Shown here piece after piece: positions 35,978 to 44,443 of a stretch of 64,000 bases of DNA. The notes under the pieces were generated by a model, which did no database searches, was not told where the DNA came from, and was given only the letters and a program-made list of their open reading frames with translations. The DNA is from Halopseudomonas yangmingensis. GTDB taxonomy: Bacteria; Pseudomonadota; Gammaproteobacteria; Pseudomonadales; Pseudomonadaceae. The number at the start of each line of letters is the position of its first letter. Position 1 is the first letter of the stretch. The DNA lies in NCBI RefSeq assembly GCF_900114825.1, contig NZ_FOUI01000003.1:1-64000 (forward strand), written 5' to 3'. A program made the position numbers and the translations under genes.

Positions 35978-38050
35978 TTATTCGGCGCTGAAGTCGAACG
36001 TCATGGTCGGCATCGGGGGTTGCAGGTAGCTGCCCTGGATGTAATTGATGCCGGCCTGCCAGAGCGTGGGCATGGTCGAGGCGCTGTCAACTCCGGGGAC
36101 TATGCACAGCTTGCCCAGTTTGTGCAGGCTGCTGACCATCTCCTTGAGTGTCTGCACGGCTTCCGGGTTCCCCAGGTCATTGCTGAACGAGCCTTCCAGG
36201 CGCAGGTAGTCAGCCTGAACATGCTTGAGCAGCGCGTAGGGATTCAGTGCGCCACCAAAGTCGCGCAGTGACAGGCGGCAATGCAGCGTATGCAGTGCGT
36301 CGCTGAAGGCTTTGGCCTGTTTCATGTAGGTGGTGGCGTCGTTTTCACTGAATTGCAAAATCAGGCAGTCCGGTGGCAGGCGGATCTGTTTCAGTTGCTC
36401 AGCCAGCCATTGCAGCAGTTGCGGGTCCTGCAGGCTGGAGGCGTTGAGGTTGATCAGCAGGCGGGTGTCGTGCCCCTTGCCACGCTGTACAGCCAGTTCA
36501 CGCAGGCCGCGCTCCAGCTGCCAGCGGTCAAGCTTGAGTGCCAGCCCCGCCTCGGTGGCGGCTGGCAGGTATTCGCCGGGGGGGACTGCCTTGCCTTCGG
36601 CGTTGAGCAGCTCCAAAAAGCATTCGTAGTGTTCGCTGCTGTCACCTTGCAGGCTGACTACCGGCTGGTACATCAGCCGCAGGTTGTCAGTCTCGATTGC
36701 ATGGCTGATCAGGGCTACCAGATTGCCGCGGCTGGCCTGGCGTGCCAGTTCTTCGACCGGGTCAAATACCTTGAGCCGGTTGCCGCCATCCTGGACACAC
36801 TGTTCGGACAGGCGCAGTACCCGGTTGATGGCTTCGGCCGGTTGCGGGCAGGTCTCGCTGATGGCGGCAATGCCGATGCTGGCGGTAATCTGTACGGTAC
36901 GGCCACTGATATCGAAGAGGTGGCCTTCAATCTTTTTGAGCAGTTGTTGAAGTTGCGGCGCTACCCGGTCAGGCTCGCTGTCGGCGACCCACAGGCTGCA
37001 GGAGTCGTCGCCGAAACGGGCCAGCAGGGTATTGTCACTGGCCAGTTCGTTGCGTAGCAGCTGAGCCAGATCGGCCAGCAGCAGGTCGGTGCCGCCAAGA
37101 CCAATGCTGGTCTGCAGGCTGTTGAAATTGTCGATGCTCAGATAGGCGAGGGTGCCAAAGCGGCCCTCGCGAACCACCTGTTCGCTAAGGGTTTCGAGTT
37201 TTTCCTGGAAAGCATTGCGGTTGAGCAGTCCGGTAACCAGATCCTGGCTGGCCATCTGGCGCAGCTTTTCCTCGAATTCGGCGCTGGCGGTTTCCTTGCG
37301 AATAACGACCTGGGTGCAAGGCTCACTGTCGTAACTGGCCGGTGAGAAGCTCATGCGCATGGCGAATTCCTCGCCGGTGGCGGTCTGACCTTTGCACTGC
37401 ATTTCGTTATCGCCGCCCCGACTGGCGTAGTCACGCAGGAATCCCTTGAAACCGGCTTGGTCGGCTGCAGCCACCAGGCCGATCATGGGTTCGGCGGCCA
37501 GCTCGTCGGCATCTTCGTAGCCGAACAGTTCCAGATAGGCGCGGTTGGCGTAGATGTGCATGCCGTCATGCACGTAGGCGATGGCATCCACCGAGCTGTC
37601 CAGCAGCAGCTGGCAACGTTTTTCGGTTTCACGTAATGACTGCTCGGCAATACGGCGCTGGCGGCGGGCTTCAAGACTGGCCAGCTCGCGGTTGACAACC
37701 AGTACCAGCAGACTTTCTGCGCTGACCGGAACAGCATCCTGCATACCCTGGCGCAGGGCATCGATCCGGGTTTGTTCGTCGACCGCTTCCGGTAACAAGA
37801 TAAAGGGGATGTCCCGTGACTGGCGGGCTATCTGGTTGCAGGCGTCGGCTGCACTGATAAAGCTGGTTTGCGGGACGGCAAGACACAGGTCCCAGTTTTG
37901 TTGCAGAGACTGCTGCAGGTCATCCACCGAGGTGATGCGGTGGGCACGGGTGGCGTGACCGGCATTGCGCAATACGCTGACCAGTTGCTCAGCATCGTTT
38001 TGCGAATCATCGAGGATCAGCAGGCGTATGGTGTTTTTTTCTTTGGCCAT
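35978..38050 (-). CDS. fimX: FimX-type degenerate GGDEF-EAL c-di-GMP receptor
   Basis: FimX binds c-di-GMP and controls type IV pilus assembly at the leading pole. The 690-residue product has a receiver-like N-terminus (RLLILDDSQNDAEQLVSVLR), PAS (LLLDSSVDAIAYVHDGMHIYAN), a GGDEF domain with GDDSC in place of GGDEF, and an EAL domain with ECF in place of EAL (YQPVVSLQ...HYECFLELL), so both are probably catalytically dead, as in P. aeruginosa FimX. Its position beside serB and the PA4958-like gene matches P. aeruginosa. Confidence 0.93.
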   Translation of the reverse strand: MAKEKNTIRLLILDDSQNDAEQLVSVLRNAGHATRAHRITSVDDLQQSLQQNWDLCLAVPQTSFISAADACNQIARQSRDIPFILLPEAVDEQTRIDALRQGMQDAVPVSAESLLVLVVNRELASLEARRQRRIAEQSLRETEKRCQLLLDSSVDAIAYVHDGMHIYANRAYLELFGYEDADELAAEPMIGLVAAADQAGFKGFLRDYASRGGDNEMQCKGQTATGEEFAMRMSFSPASYDSEPCTQVVIRKETASAEFEEKLRQMASQDLVTGLLNRNAFQEKLETLSEQVVREGRFGTLAYLSIDNFNSLQTSIGLGGTDLLLADLAQLLRNELASDNTLLARFGDDSCSLWVADSEPDRVAPQLQQLLKKIEGHLFDISGRTVQITASIGIAAISETCPQPAEAINRVLRLSEQCVQDGGNRLKVFDPVEELARQASRGNLVALISHAIETDNLRLMYQPVVSLQGDSSEHYECFLELLNAEGKAVPPGEYLPAATEAGLALKLDRWQLERGLRELAVQRGKGHDTRLLINLNASSLQDPQLLQWLAEQLKQIRLPPDCLILQFSENDATTYMKQAKAFSDALHTLHCRLSLRDFGGALNPYALLKHVQADYLRLEGSFSNDLGNPEAVQTLKEMVSSLHKLGKLCIVPGVDSASTMPTLWQAGINYIQGSYLQPPMPTMTFDFSAE

Positions 38051-38098
38051 GGTGTCCTTCTGCGTGGCGCGTTTCTCTGTTCCCTGGGGGGCTGCAAT

Positions 38099-39886
38099 CT
38101 ACAGCGACTTCCAAAGTGAGTCAAAGTCGTCATCACCGGCAATTTGCAGGCCACTGCCGGTGGTTTCCTTGCGCGTCTGATCTCCGGGGCTGGCAGACTG
38201 TTCTAGTACCTTGTACTCGAATTGGGTGAAGCTTCCGGTGGCGGCCATGCGCGCGGTCAGTTGCATGCGTGTTTCCTGGTTGCCCTGCATCACCATTACC
38301 TTGCTGTTTAGCTGGAACGGCATGCGTGGCGTAATCAGGCTGGCAGGGCGATCAATGGCGCGGATTTCCGGCAGCATCAGGGCGCGAAGGTACTGGCTGG
38401 GCTCTTCAGTTTTGCGCAGCAGTTTGGCGGCGCAGGGCGTGCAGTGCGGTGCTATCAGTTCAATACCCATTTGTGTGCCGCCGCCGCGAACCTGACGGAT
38501 CCAGCGTGCTACAGCCAGACTCCAGTCGCTTTCGCCGGCTTCGCGTACGCACAGCAGTTCACCAGCTTGCAGTTGGCGGGGGACTTCGCGCGGCCAGCTC
38601 AGGCAAAAACCGCCCGGGCTGTGATTGACGATCGGCAAGCTGTGAACCGGGTAGATGCTGATGTCTTCCTCTTGTTCATGGGTTTTGCCGGAATAGTCGA
38701 TGGTTTCGACGCTGGCTGTATGCCAGTCGATCTTGCTGTCGCCATCAAAGGCGTTGCTCCAGCCTTCCTGTCGATTGCGCAGGGCCTTGTCGCTGAACGG
38801 GTTGGCATGGGTTTCGTCGGCATCAATAAAACGCACGAAGCTGACGCCACTCAAATGGTAGTGGCATGCACTCATGCCGATGCTCAATTCCAGTTTTCCG
38901 CGACCGGGCACCCGGCTGAAGCTGCGTTCGGCAAGATTTCCCCAGGAGTGGCTGAGATGCTGGATGATTTCCAGGCCGAGGGTTTTGGGGACCTGAATGT
39001 CCGAGTTATCAGTTTCGTCCAGCAGGTGATGCTTCAGCGCATCCACCAGGCCGCTGGTATCCAGCCCCAGACTGTTGTCCAGGGTTTCCCCCTGCACAAG
39101 CGAGCGATAGCGGGGCGGACAGTCAAGCAAGGGGTTGATGATGAACAGCGCTTCAGGGTCATCTGCAGTGGTCAGGCGTACATGCCCGGCCCAGGAATCC
39201 AGCGCACGGTAGAGTTGTTCCAGGCTGCTCTGACGGACCTGGTTCGGGCGCGAACAGCCAAGCAGCAACGCGACCAGGTAACTGTGCTCGGGAGTCAGGC
39301 TGCGCCCGGCAAGGCTCAGACTGTCATTAACCGGTTGCTGGTGCAGTTTGTATTCGCGCGAGATCTGATAAAGCAGGTGCAGTTCAAGCCAGAGACTGTC
39401 GCTAACCGGACAGTACAATTGGTAGGCGCGCAGCAAGGGGCCGCTCAGGCAGCGGATGCCGCGCTGCAGGGCAGTTGCCAGTAGCCGGCCATCCTTGTTG
39501 TTGCGGCTTGCCATGGACTGGCTGACGAGGATCTTGTAGCCGCTGGCCAGATGGTTTTCCAGTGCCTGGCACAGGTTGGCGACCTTGCGCGGCTTGTCTT
39601 CCAGAACGATGGAGTGTCCCAGATAATGCCGCGCCAGTGCCTTGCAGACGAAGTCGACATCGTGGCGAACCAGTTCGAGCATGGCCAGCCGGCGTTCAGG
39701 TGTTGTCTGCAGCTGGTTCAGCTCGATCATTCCCTGATACAGCTGGCGGGCGGTTTCACCTATGTTGGCCTTGGGCAGACTGCCAAGCCACTGGGCGATG
39801 CCCTTTTCGCTGGCCTCGGCAAAGCTCAGGCGAGCGAGCGTCTGTTGGGGGATGCGCAATGCGGCGTGGGCTGTTCTGCTGTCCAT
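38099..39886 (-). CDS. PilZ-domain protein, PA4958-like
   Basis: A 595-residue cytoplasmic protein upstream of fimX and probably co-transcribed (48 bp gap). The first 320 residues are helical and unfamiliar; the C-terminal half contains a PilZ-like barrel with the c-di-GMP-type motif NHSPGGFCL (N-x-S-x-x-G). It is the counterpart of P. aeruginosa PA4958. A c-di-GMP effector role next to FimX is inferred; the upstream RxxxR part of the PilZ motif is not obvious. Confidence 0.7.
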   Translation of the reverse strand: MDSRTAHAALRIPQQTLARLSFAEASEKGIAQWLGSLPKANIGETARQLYQGMIELNQLQTTPERRLAMLELVRHDVDFVCKALARHYLGHSIVLEDKPRKVANLCQALENHLASGYKILVSQSMASRNNKDGRLLATALQRGIRCLSGPLLRAYQLYCPVSDSLWLELHLLYQISREYKLHQQPVNDSLSLAGRSLTPEHSYLVALLLGCSRPNQVRQSSLEQLYRALDSWAGHVRLTTADDPEALFIINPLLDCPPRYRSLVQGETLDNSLGLDTSGLVDALKHHLLDETDNSDIQVPKTLGLEIIQHLSHSWGNLAERSFSRVPGRGKLELSIGMSACHYHLSGVSFVRFIDADETHANPFSDKALRNRQEGWSNAFDGDSKIDWHTASVETIDYSGKTHEQEEDISIYPVHSLPIVNHSPGGFCLSWPREVPRQLQAGELLCVREAGESDWSLAVARWIRQVRGGGTQMGIELIAPHCTPCAAKLLRKTEEPSQYLRALMLPEIRAIDRPASLITPRMPFQLNSKVMVMQGNQETRMQLTARMAATGSFTQFEYKVLEQSASPGDQTRKETTGSGLQIAGDDDFDSLWKSL

Positions 39887-39959
39887 GAGTCAATTGTCCA
39901 ATGCGGTTCAGGGCAGATCCCGGCAACGTCTCTATACGGGGCGTTGGCTTAACGAGCAG

Positions 39960-39988
39960 AGCATAGCAGTAGATATCGCACTGGTCAC
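39960..39988 (-). promoter_or_regulatory. Promoter candidate for the PilZ-fimX pair
   Basis: On the minus strand GTGACC (39983-39988), 17-bp spacer, TATGCT (39960-39965) with an extended TGC. It is about 74 bp upstream of the PilZ gene ATG and shares TGCTATGCTCTG with the hfq upstream region. Confidence 0.45.
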
Positions 39989-40010
39989 TTGGTGTAGCTG
40001 CTGTCTTTGC

Positions 40011-41033
40011 TCAATCGGGCAATGCAGTGGGGATCGGCGTCTTGCCAGGGCGTTCGGGGACTTCGCGAACCAGTCGGGGCACGAGGTAACCGGGTAGTCG
40101 CGCCAGCATCTGCCCGTGCAGTGCAGTGGCCTGCGCATCGCTGACCTGGAAATGCGCGGCGCCCTGTACCGGATCAAGCTGGTGCAGGTAGTAGGGCTGT
40201 ATGCCCAGATCACCCAGTCCTTCGCACAGATCCAGCTGATCCTGCAGTTGCTCGTTGACGCCGCGCAGCAGTACCGCCTGGTTGAGTACGTTGATGCCGG
40301 CGCGGCGCAGGCGGGTGCAGGCCTGCTGCAGCTCGGCGGACAGTTCGTTGGCGTGGTTGCAGTGCAGTACCAGGGTCAGCGGCAGACGGGTGCCGGCCAG
40401 CGCCTCGATCAGTTCATCGGTAACCCGCTGAGGAATGACCACCGGTAGCCGCGTGTGTACGCGCAACCGGCGCACGTGGGGGATGGCGGCAATTTGCCGG
40501 GTAAGCCAGTGCAGGCGCTTGTCGCTGGCGGCCAGTGGGTCGCCGCCGCTGTAAATGACTTCACGGATGCTTTGATCCTGGCGGACATAGTCGAGGGCCT
40601 GATCCCATTCGCTGCTGCTGAGGTTGTTGTCGTCATAGGCAAAGTGTCGACGGAAGCAGTAGCGGCAGTTCACCGCGCAGCCCCCGCTAACGATCAGCAG
40701 CAGCCGCCCGTGGTACTTGTGGATGATGCCGGGGCGCGCGTTGCTGTGCTGTTCGGCCAGCGGATCGAGCAGGAAGCCGGGTTGCTCCTCAAGTTCGCTG
40801 GCGATCGGCAGTACCTGGCGCAGCAGCGGGTCATGCGGGTCGCCCTTGCGCATCAGCGACAGGTAGTGTTCCGGTACCCGCAGGGGAAAATCGCGGCTTG
40901 CCGCCAGGCCGGGCTCCAGCAGGGCCGGATCCAGTTCTAGGCGTTGCAGCAGCAGGGGCAGGCTGGTGATGCTGCCGGCCAGCTGGGCCTGCCATCCGAC
41001 AGACTCAACAGGCGTCGCAGTTCCATGTATCAT
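40011..41033 (-). CDS. epmB: EF-P (R)-beta-lysine pathway aminomutase EpmB
   Basis: EpmB is the radical-SAM lysine 2,3-aminomutase that makes (R)-beta-lysine for EF-P. The 340-residue product has the cluster motif [13 protein letters not shown], the upstream [16 protein letters not shown] and the [14 protein letters not shown] segment. ATG 41033 ([13 protein letters not shown]) is used; 20 extra residues upstream would reach toward efp. It is divergent from efp, the E. coli arrangement. Confidence 0.94.
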   Translation of the reverse strand: MIHGTATPVESVGWQAQLAGSITSLPLLLQRLELDPALLEPGLAASRDFPLRVPEHYLSLMRKGDPHDPLLRQVLPIASELEEQPGFLLDPLAEQHSNARPGIIHKYHGRLLLIVSGGCAVNCRYCFRRHFAYDDNNLSSSEWDQALDYVRQDQSIREVIYSGGDPLAASDKRLHWLTRQIAAIPHVRRLRVHTRLPVVIPQRVTDELIEALAGTRLPLTLVLHCNHANELSAELQQACTRLRRAGINVLNQAVLLRGVNEQLQDQLDLCEGLGDLGIQPYYLHQLDPVQGAAHFQVSDAQATALHGQMLARLPGYLVPRLVREVPERPGKTPIPTALPD

Positions 41034-41110
41034 TGGCGTTTTTCCGCGCAAGGGTGGCAGTGCATCCGGGCGCGATTCCGGATCTACCGACAACTGACAG
41101 TGGGAAATGT

Positions 41111-41680
41111 ATGGCCAGCTATTCTACCAACGAATTCAAACCGGGTCTCAAGGTGATGCTCGATGGTGACCCCTGCTCGATCCTTGAGAACGAGTACGTC
41201 AAGCCGGGCAAGGGTCAGGCCTTCAACCGCGTCAAGGTGCGCAACCTGAAGACCGGTCGGGTCAACGAGCGTACCTTCAAGTCGGGCGATAGCCTGGAAG
41301 GCGCCGATGTGATGGACCGGGAAATGGAATACCTGTACGCCGATGGCGAGTTCTGGCATTTCATGGCCACTGACGGTTCCTTCGAGCAGGTGGCTGCCGA
41401 CGAGAAGGCGGTGGGTGATTGCAAGCAATGGCTGAAGGAGCAGGTGATCTATCAGGTGACCCTGTTCAATGGTGCGCCGATCGCTGTCAGTCCGCCGAAC
41501 TTCGTTGAGCTGGAAGTGGTCGAGACCGATCCGGGCGTGCGTGGTGATACCTCCGGTGGTGGTACCAAGCCTGCTCATCTGGTAACCGGTGCAGTGGTCA
41601 AGGTGCCGCTGTTCATCAATACCGGCGATATTCTCAAGGTCGATACCCGCAGCAGCGAGTATGTGGGCCGCGCCAACTGA
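41111..41680 (+). CDS. efp: Elongation factor P, lysine type
   Basis: EF-P enters the ribosomal E site and rescues polyproline stalling. The 189-residue product has Lys34 in KPGKGQAF, the residue beta-lysylated by EpmA; the rhamnosylated EF-P of most Pseudomonas has Arg at this loop and the partner EarP. C-terminal signature [16 protein letters not shown] 41111 agrees with [12 protein letters not shown]. It is flanked by both modification genes, and a perfect hairpin separates it from epmA. Confidence 0.97.
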   Translation: MASYSTNEFKPGLKVMLDGDPCSILENEYVKPGKGQAFNRVKVRNLKTGRVNERTFKSGDSLEGADVMDREMEYLYADGEFWHFMATDGSFEQVAADEKAVGDCKQWLKEQVIYQVTLFNGAPIAVSPPNFVELEVVETDPGVRGDTSGGGTKPAHLVTGAVVKVPLFINTGDILKVDTRSSEYVGRAN

Positions 41681-41698
41681 GTTTTTGGTGACTCAATC

Positions 41699-41727
41699 AA
41701 CCGGGGCCTTGGGCCCCGGTTTGCGTT
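41699..41727 (+). terminator. Hairpin between efp and epmA
   Basis: A 10-bp stem AACCGGGGCC/GGCCCCGGTT with a 3-nt loop (41699-41721), followed by TGCGTTTT. Probably a terminator or partial attenuator that makes efp more abundant than epmA. Confidence 0.7.
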
Positions 41728-41742
41728 TTGGGGATTATATCC

Positions 41743-42708
41743 ATGAATGACTGGCAGCCCACGGCGAGCATCGACAACCTGCGGCGGCGCGCCGCTATCA
41801 TCCGGCAGATCCGTGACTTCTTCGAGCAGCGCGGGGTGCTGGAGGTGGATACGCCGAGCCTGTCGCCGGCGGCGGTGAGCGATCCGCAGCTGTTTCCCTT
41901 CGTTACCTCGTACCTGCCGGAAGGCGCGCCTGCCGAGGCGGCGCAGCAGCTGTTTTTGCATACCTCGCCGGAATACCCGATGAAGCGCCTGCTGGCGGCT
42001 GGCAGCGGGGCTATCTGGCAGTTGTGCAAGGTCTATCGCAATGGCGAGACCGGCGGGCGTCACAATCCCGAATTCAGCATGCTTGAGTGGTATCAGCCGG
42101 GCTTTGACCATCACCGCTTGATGGATGAGCTGGATGAGCTGGTCAGGCTGGTGCTCGGCACTCTGCCGGCGCGGCGGGTCACCTATGCGGCGCTGTGCCT
42201 GGAGTGGTTGGGGCTGGATATCCATAGCTGTTCGTTGCAGGACTTGCAGGCGCTGGGGCGCGAGCGATGTGGTTTTGTCGGTGAGCTGGAACGGGACGGC
42301 TGGCTGAATCTGCTGTTTTCCCACTGCATTGAACCTGAGCTGCAGGCACCGACCCTGGTGTATGCCTTTCCGGCGTCGCAGGCGGCGCTGGCGCGGGTGG
42401 TCGAAGGTGATGACGCGGTGCCGAGTGCGGCGCGCTTCGAGTTGTTTGTGCGCGGCATGGAGTTGGCCAACGGCTATTTCGAACTGACTGATGCCGGCGA
42501 GCAAGCCCGGCGTTTTGCTGCTGACCAGCGTCAGCGCGAGGCCATGGGGTTGCAGGCGCTGCCGCAGGATCTGCGGTTGCTTGAGGCGTTACGCAGTGGT
42601 CTGCCGGAATGTGCCGGTGTGGCGCTGGGGGTGGACCGGCTGGTGATGCTGGCGCTGGGCGCCGAGCGGATTGACCAGGTGATGGCCTTTCCGCTCAGTC
42701 GCGCCTGA
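41743..42708 (+). CDS. epmA: EF-P lysine ligase EpmA
   Basis: EpmA (GenX/PoxA) is a truncated class II lysyl-tRNA synthetase that attaches (R)-beta-lysine to EF-P Lys34. The 321-residue product has only the catalytic domain (RAAIIRQIRDFFEQRGVLEV, LHTSPEYPMKRLLA, QLCKVYRNGETGGRHNPEFS, ANGYFELTDAGEQ, GVALGVDRLVMLALG), with no anticodon-binding domain. ATG 41743 has GGGGA upstream. It ends 8 bp from the convergent M48 gene. Confidence 0.95.
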   Translation: MNDWQPTASIDNLRRRAAIIRQIRDFFEQRGVLEVDTPSLSPAAVSDPQLFPFVTSYLPEGAPAEAAQQLFLHTSPEYPMKRLLAAGSGAIWQLCKVYRNGETGGRHNPEFSMLEWYQPGFDHHRLMDELDELVRLVLGTLPARRVTYAALCLEWLGLDIHSCSLQDLQALGRERCGFVGELERDGWLNLLFSHCIEPELQAPTLVYAFPASQAALARVVEGDDAVPSAARFELFVRGMELANGYFELTDAGEQARRFAADQRQREAMGLQALPQDLRLLEALRSGLPECAGVALGVDRLVMLALGAERIDQVMAFPLSRA

Positions 42709-42716
42709 ATGGTTCC

Positions 42717-43529
42717 CTAACGCCGTGCCGCTTCGTAGAGCGGTTGTACGCGGGGAATGGTGGCCTGCAGGTTCTGGATACGGCCGCTGGAGGACGGGTG
42801 GGTGCTGAGGAAGGCGGGCGGTTGGCCTTGTGAGGCGCTGCCCATCTTCTGCCACAGGCTGACGGCGGCCTGTGGGTTGTAGCCGGCACGGGCGGCGAGT
42901 TCCAGGCCGATCAGGTCGGCTTCGGTTTCGTTGGCGCGGCTGTTCGGCAGGTTCAGACCGTATTGCACAGCCATGTCGGCCATTTGCTTGCCACCTTCGC
43001 CAAGGCCCAGCAGGGCGCCGGCCACCGAGGTGCCCAGCTGGGTGGTATAGGCGCGTGAAATGGCCTCGCGGCCGTGCTCGCGCAGGGCATGGGCAATTTC
43101 ATGGCCCATGATCTGGGCGATTTCGTCGTCGGTCAGCTTCAGTTTTTCGACAATCCCGGTGTAGAACAGGATCTTGCCGCCGGGCATGCAGCTGGCGTTG
43201 AGCTGGTCGTTCTTGATCAGGTTGACTTCCCAGGCCCAGTTCACGGCGTCGGGGCGGAAGTGCACAACCTGGGGAATCAGGTCGTCGGCAATGCGGCGCA
43301 GGCGCTTGAGCATGGCGGCGTCGGTATTCAGCACTTTTTTTGCACGTGCTTCCTCAAGCATCTTGGCGTAGGACTCGGCAGCCATACGGTCGACTTCGGC
43401 GCTGGACAGGGCGCTGAACATGAATTGCTGACGCTGTACGCCGACGGCACCACCCTGGGTGGTCTGAACGGTTTCACAGCCGACCAGCAGCAGGCTGCAT
43501 AACAGGGTGGCAGAAGCAAGCAGTCGCAT
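42717..43529 (-). CDS. M48-family metalloprotease lipoprotein
   Basis: A 270-residue lipoprotein with signal and lipobox (LCSLLLVGC, Cys near 18) and an M48 peptidase domain with the zinc motif HEIAHALREHG and the downstream glutamate in NETEADLIGLELAARAGY. These periplasmic, Oma1/LoiP-like proteases act in envelope quality control. AGGA is ahead of ATG 43529, which lipobox placement supports over the upstream frame extension. Confidence 0.9.
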   Translation of the reverse strand: MRLLASATLLCSLLLVGCETVQTTQGGAVGVQRQQFMFSALSSAEVDRMAAESYAKMLEEARAKKVLNTDAAMLKRLRRIADDLIPQVVHFRPDAVNWAWEVNLIKNDQLNASCMPGGKILFYTGIVEKLKLTDDEIAQIMGHEIAHALREHGREAISRAYTTQLGTSVAGALLGLGEGGKQMADMAVQYGLNLPNSRANETEADLIGLELAARAGYNPQAAVSLWQKMGSASQGQPPAFLSTHPSSSGRIQNLQATIPRVQPLYEAARR

Positions 43530-43601
43530 GGTGGGAGTCCTTTCTGGGTATAGAGGAGGCGCGAGCATAGCCCCGGACAGTTGATCAGACAATCCCGGCG
43601 T

Positions 43602-44258
43602 TCAGGGGTTCCGCGGTCGGCGCAGGAGGGGGCCGGTCGGACTGCAGCACTGGGGGCCCTGGCGTGCCGGGTCGCTGGTTGACGGGTGAACCGGGTGCGC
43701 GATGTCGGCAGTGTGGCGGCTGTTGAGCAGCAGGGTCTGCAGTGCTTGCGGGGTGTTGCCGCTGGCCAGCCAGAGAGAGCAGCCGGCACTGTCCAGGCTG
43801 GCCGGCATGCGTGTGGCAAGGCTGGCGGCCAGATCAAGGGCAGGGACGCTGATCAGCGCGCAGCTGTCCCAGAAAGTGCGGTCGTCCAGTTGGTAGCGTT
43901 CCCACAGGCCGGCCAGCATCAGCTGTCCCTGCTCGGCCCGCAGATACCAGGGGTGGCGTCTGCCATTGCGCTCGGCCCACAGATAATAGCCATCCACTGG
44001 TATCAGGCAGCGCCGCTGTTCAAGTGGCTGGCGCAGCATGGGTTTGTCCTGCAAGTGCTCAGCCTGCACGCTGAAAGGGGCCCGGCTCAGGTCTTTCAGC
44101 CAGCCGGGCGTGAGCTTCCAGAGCACACGGGCGTGCTGGGTCTTGCCGGCTTCGCGGCGCAGAATCATCAACTGCTGCCCCGGAGACAGGTTCCAGCTTG
44201 GCTGCCAGTCCGCCAGCGGCGTTGCCGGCGGTGTAAACTGCACCAGACGTCCGCTCAT
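43602..44258 (-). CDS. Degenerate SRAP (YedK/HMCES-like) protein
   Basis: A 218-residue SRAP-fold protein. Family enzymes cross-link to abasic sites in single-stranded DNA through Cys2, helped by an Asn, a Glu and a His. Here the N-terminus is MSGR instead of MCGR (Ser2), NAR-E is SVQAE (Ser63), the W-E box is GYYLWAE (Leu93) and H-D-R-M-P is ATRMP (Ala148). The fold markers (LIPVDGYY, MLAGLWE, GPQC near the end) remain. It is therefore probably a non-catalytic paralogue, unless alignment by eye misleads. The frame is intact, so it is likely still expressed. Divergent from the acyltransferase gene. Confidence 0.8.
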   Translation of the reverse strand: MSGRLVQFTPPATPLADWQPSWNLSPGQQLMILRREAGKTQHARVLWKLTPGWLKDLSRAPFSVQAEHLQDKPMLRQPLEQRRCLIPVDGYYLWAERNGRRHPWYLRAEQGQLMLAGLWERYQLDDRTFWDSCALISVPALDLAASLATRMPASLDSAGCSLWLASGNTPQALQTLLLNSRHTADIAHPVHPSTSDPARQGPQCCSPTGPLLRRPRNP

Positions 44259-44384
44259 GGTTGCAGTTTTCCGGTGCGTGGGCAGTGTTGCAAGGTCGGC
44301 ATCGGCAATCCGTTGGCTGGAGGGTGACTGCAGTGTACCTGCATGCGTCTTAGCGGCAAATCCGCAGCGTATGTGGCGCTATTA

Positions 44385-44413
44385 TTGTAGCGGCGGGTTG
44401 CTGGTCGCATAAT
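44385..44413 (+). promoter_or_regulatory. Promoter candidate for the acyltransferase gene
   Basis: TTGTAG (44385-44390), 17-bp spacer, CATAAT (44408-44413, five of six), 30 bp ahead of the ATG at 44444. Confidence 0.45.
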
Positions 44414-44443
44414 GCGCGGCATCCCTAGCCTGGCGAGGACAAG

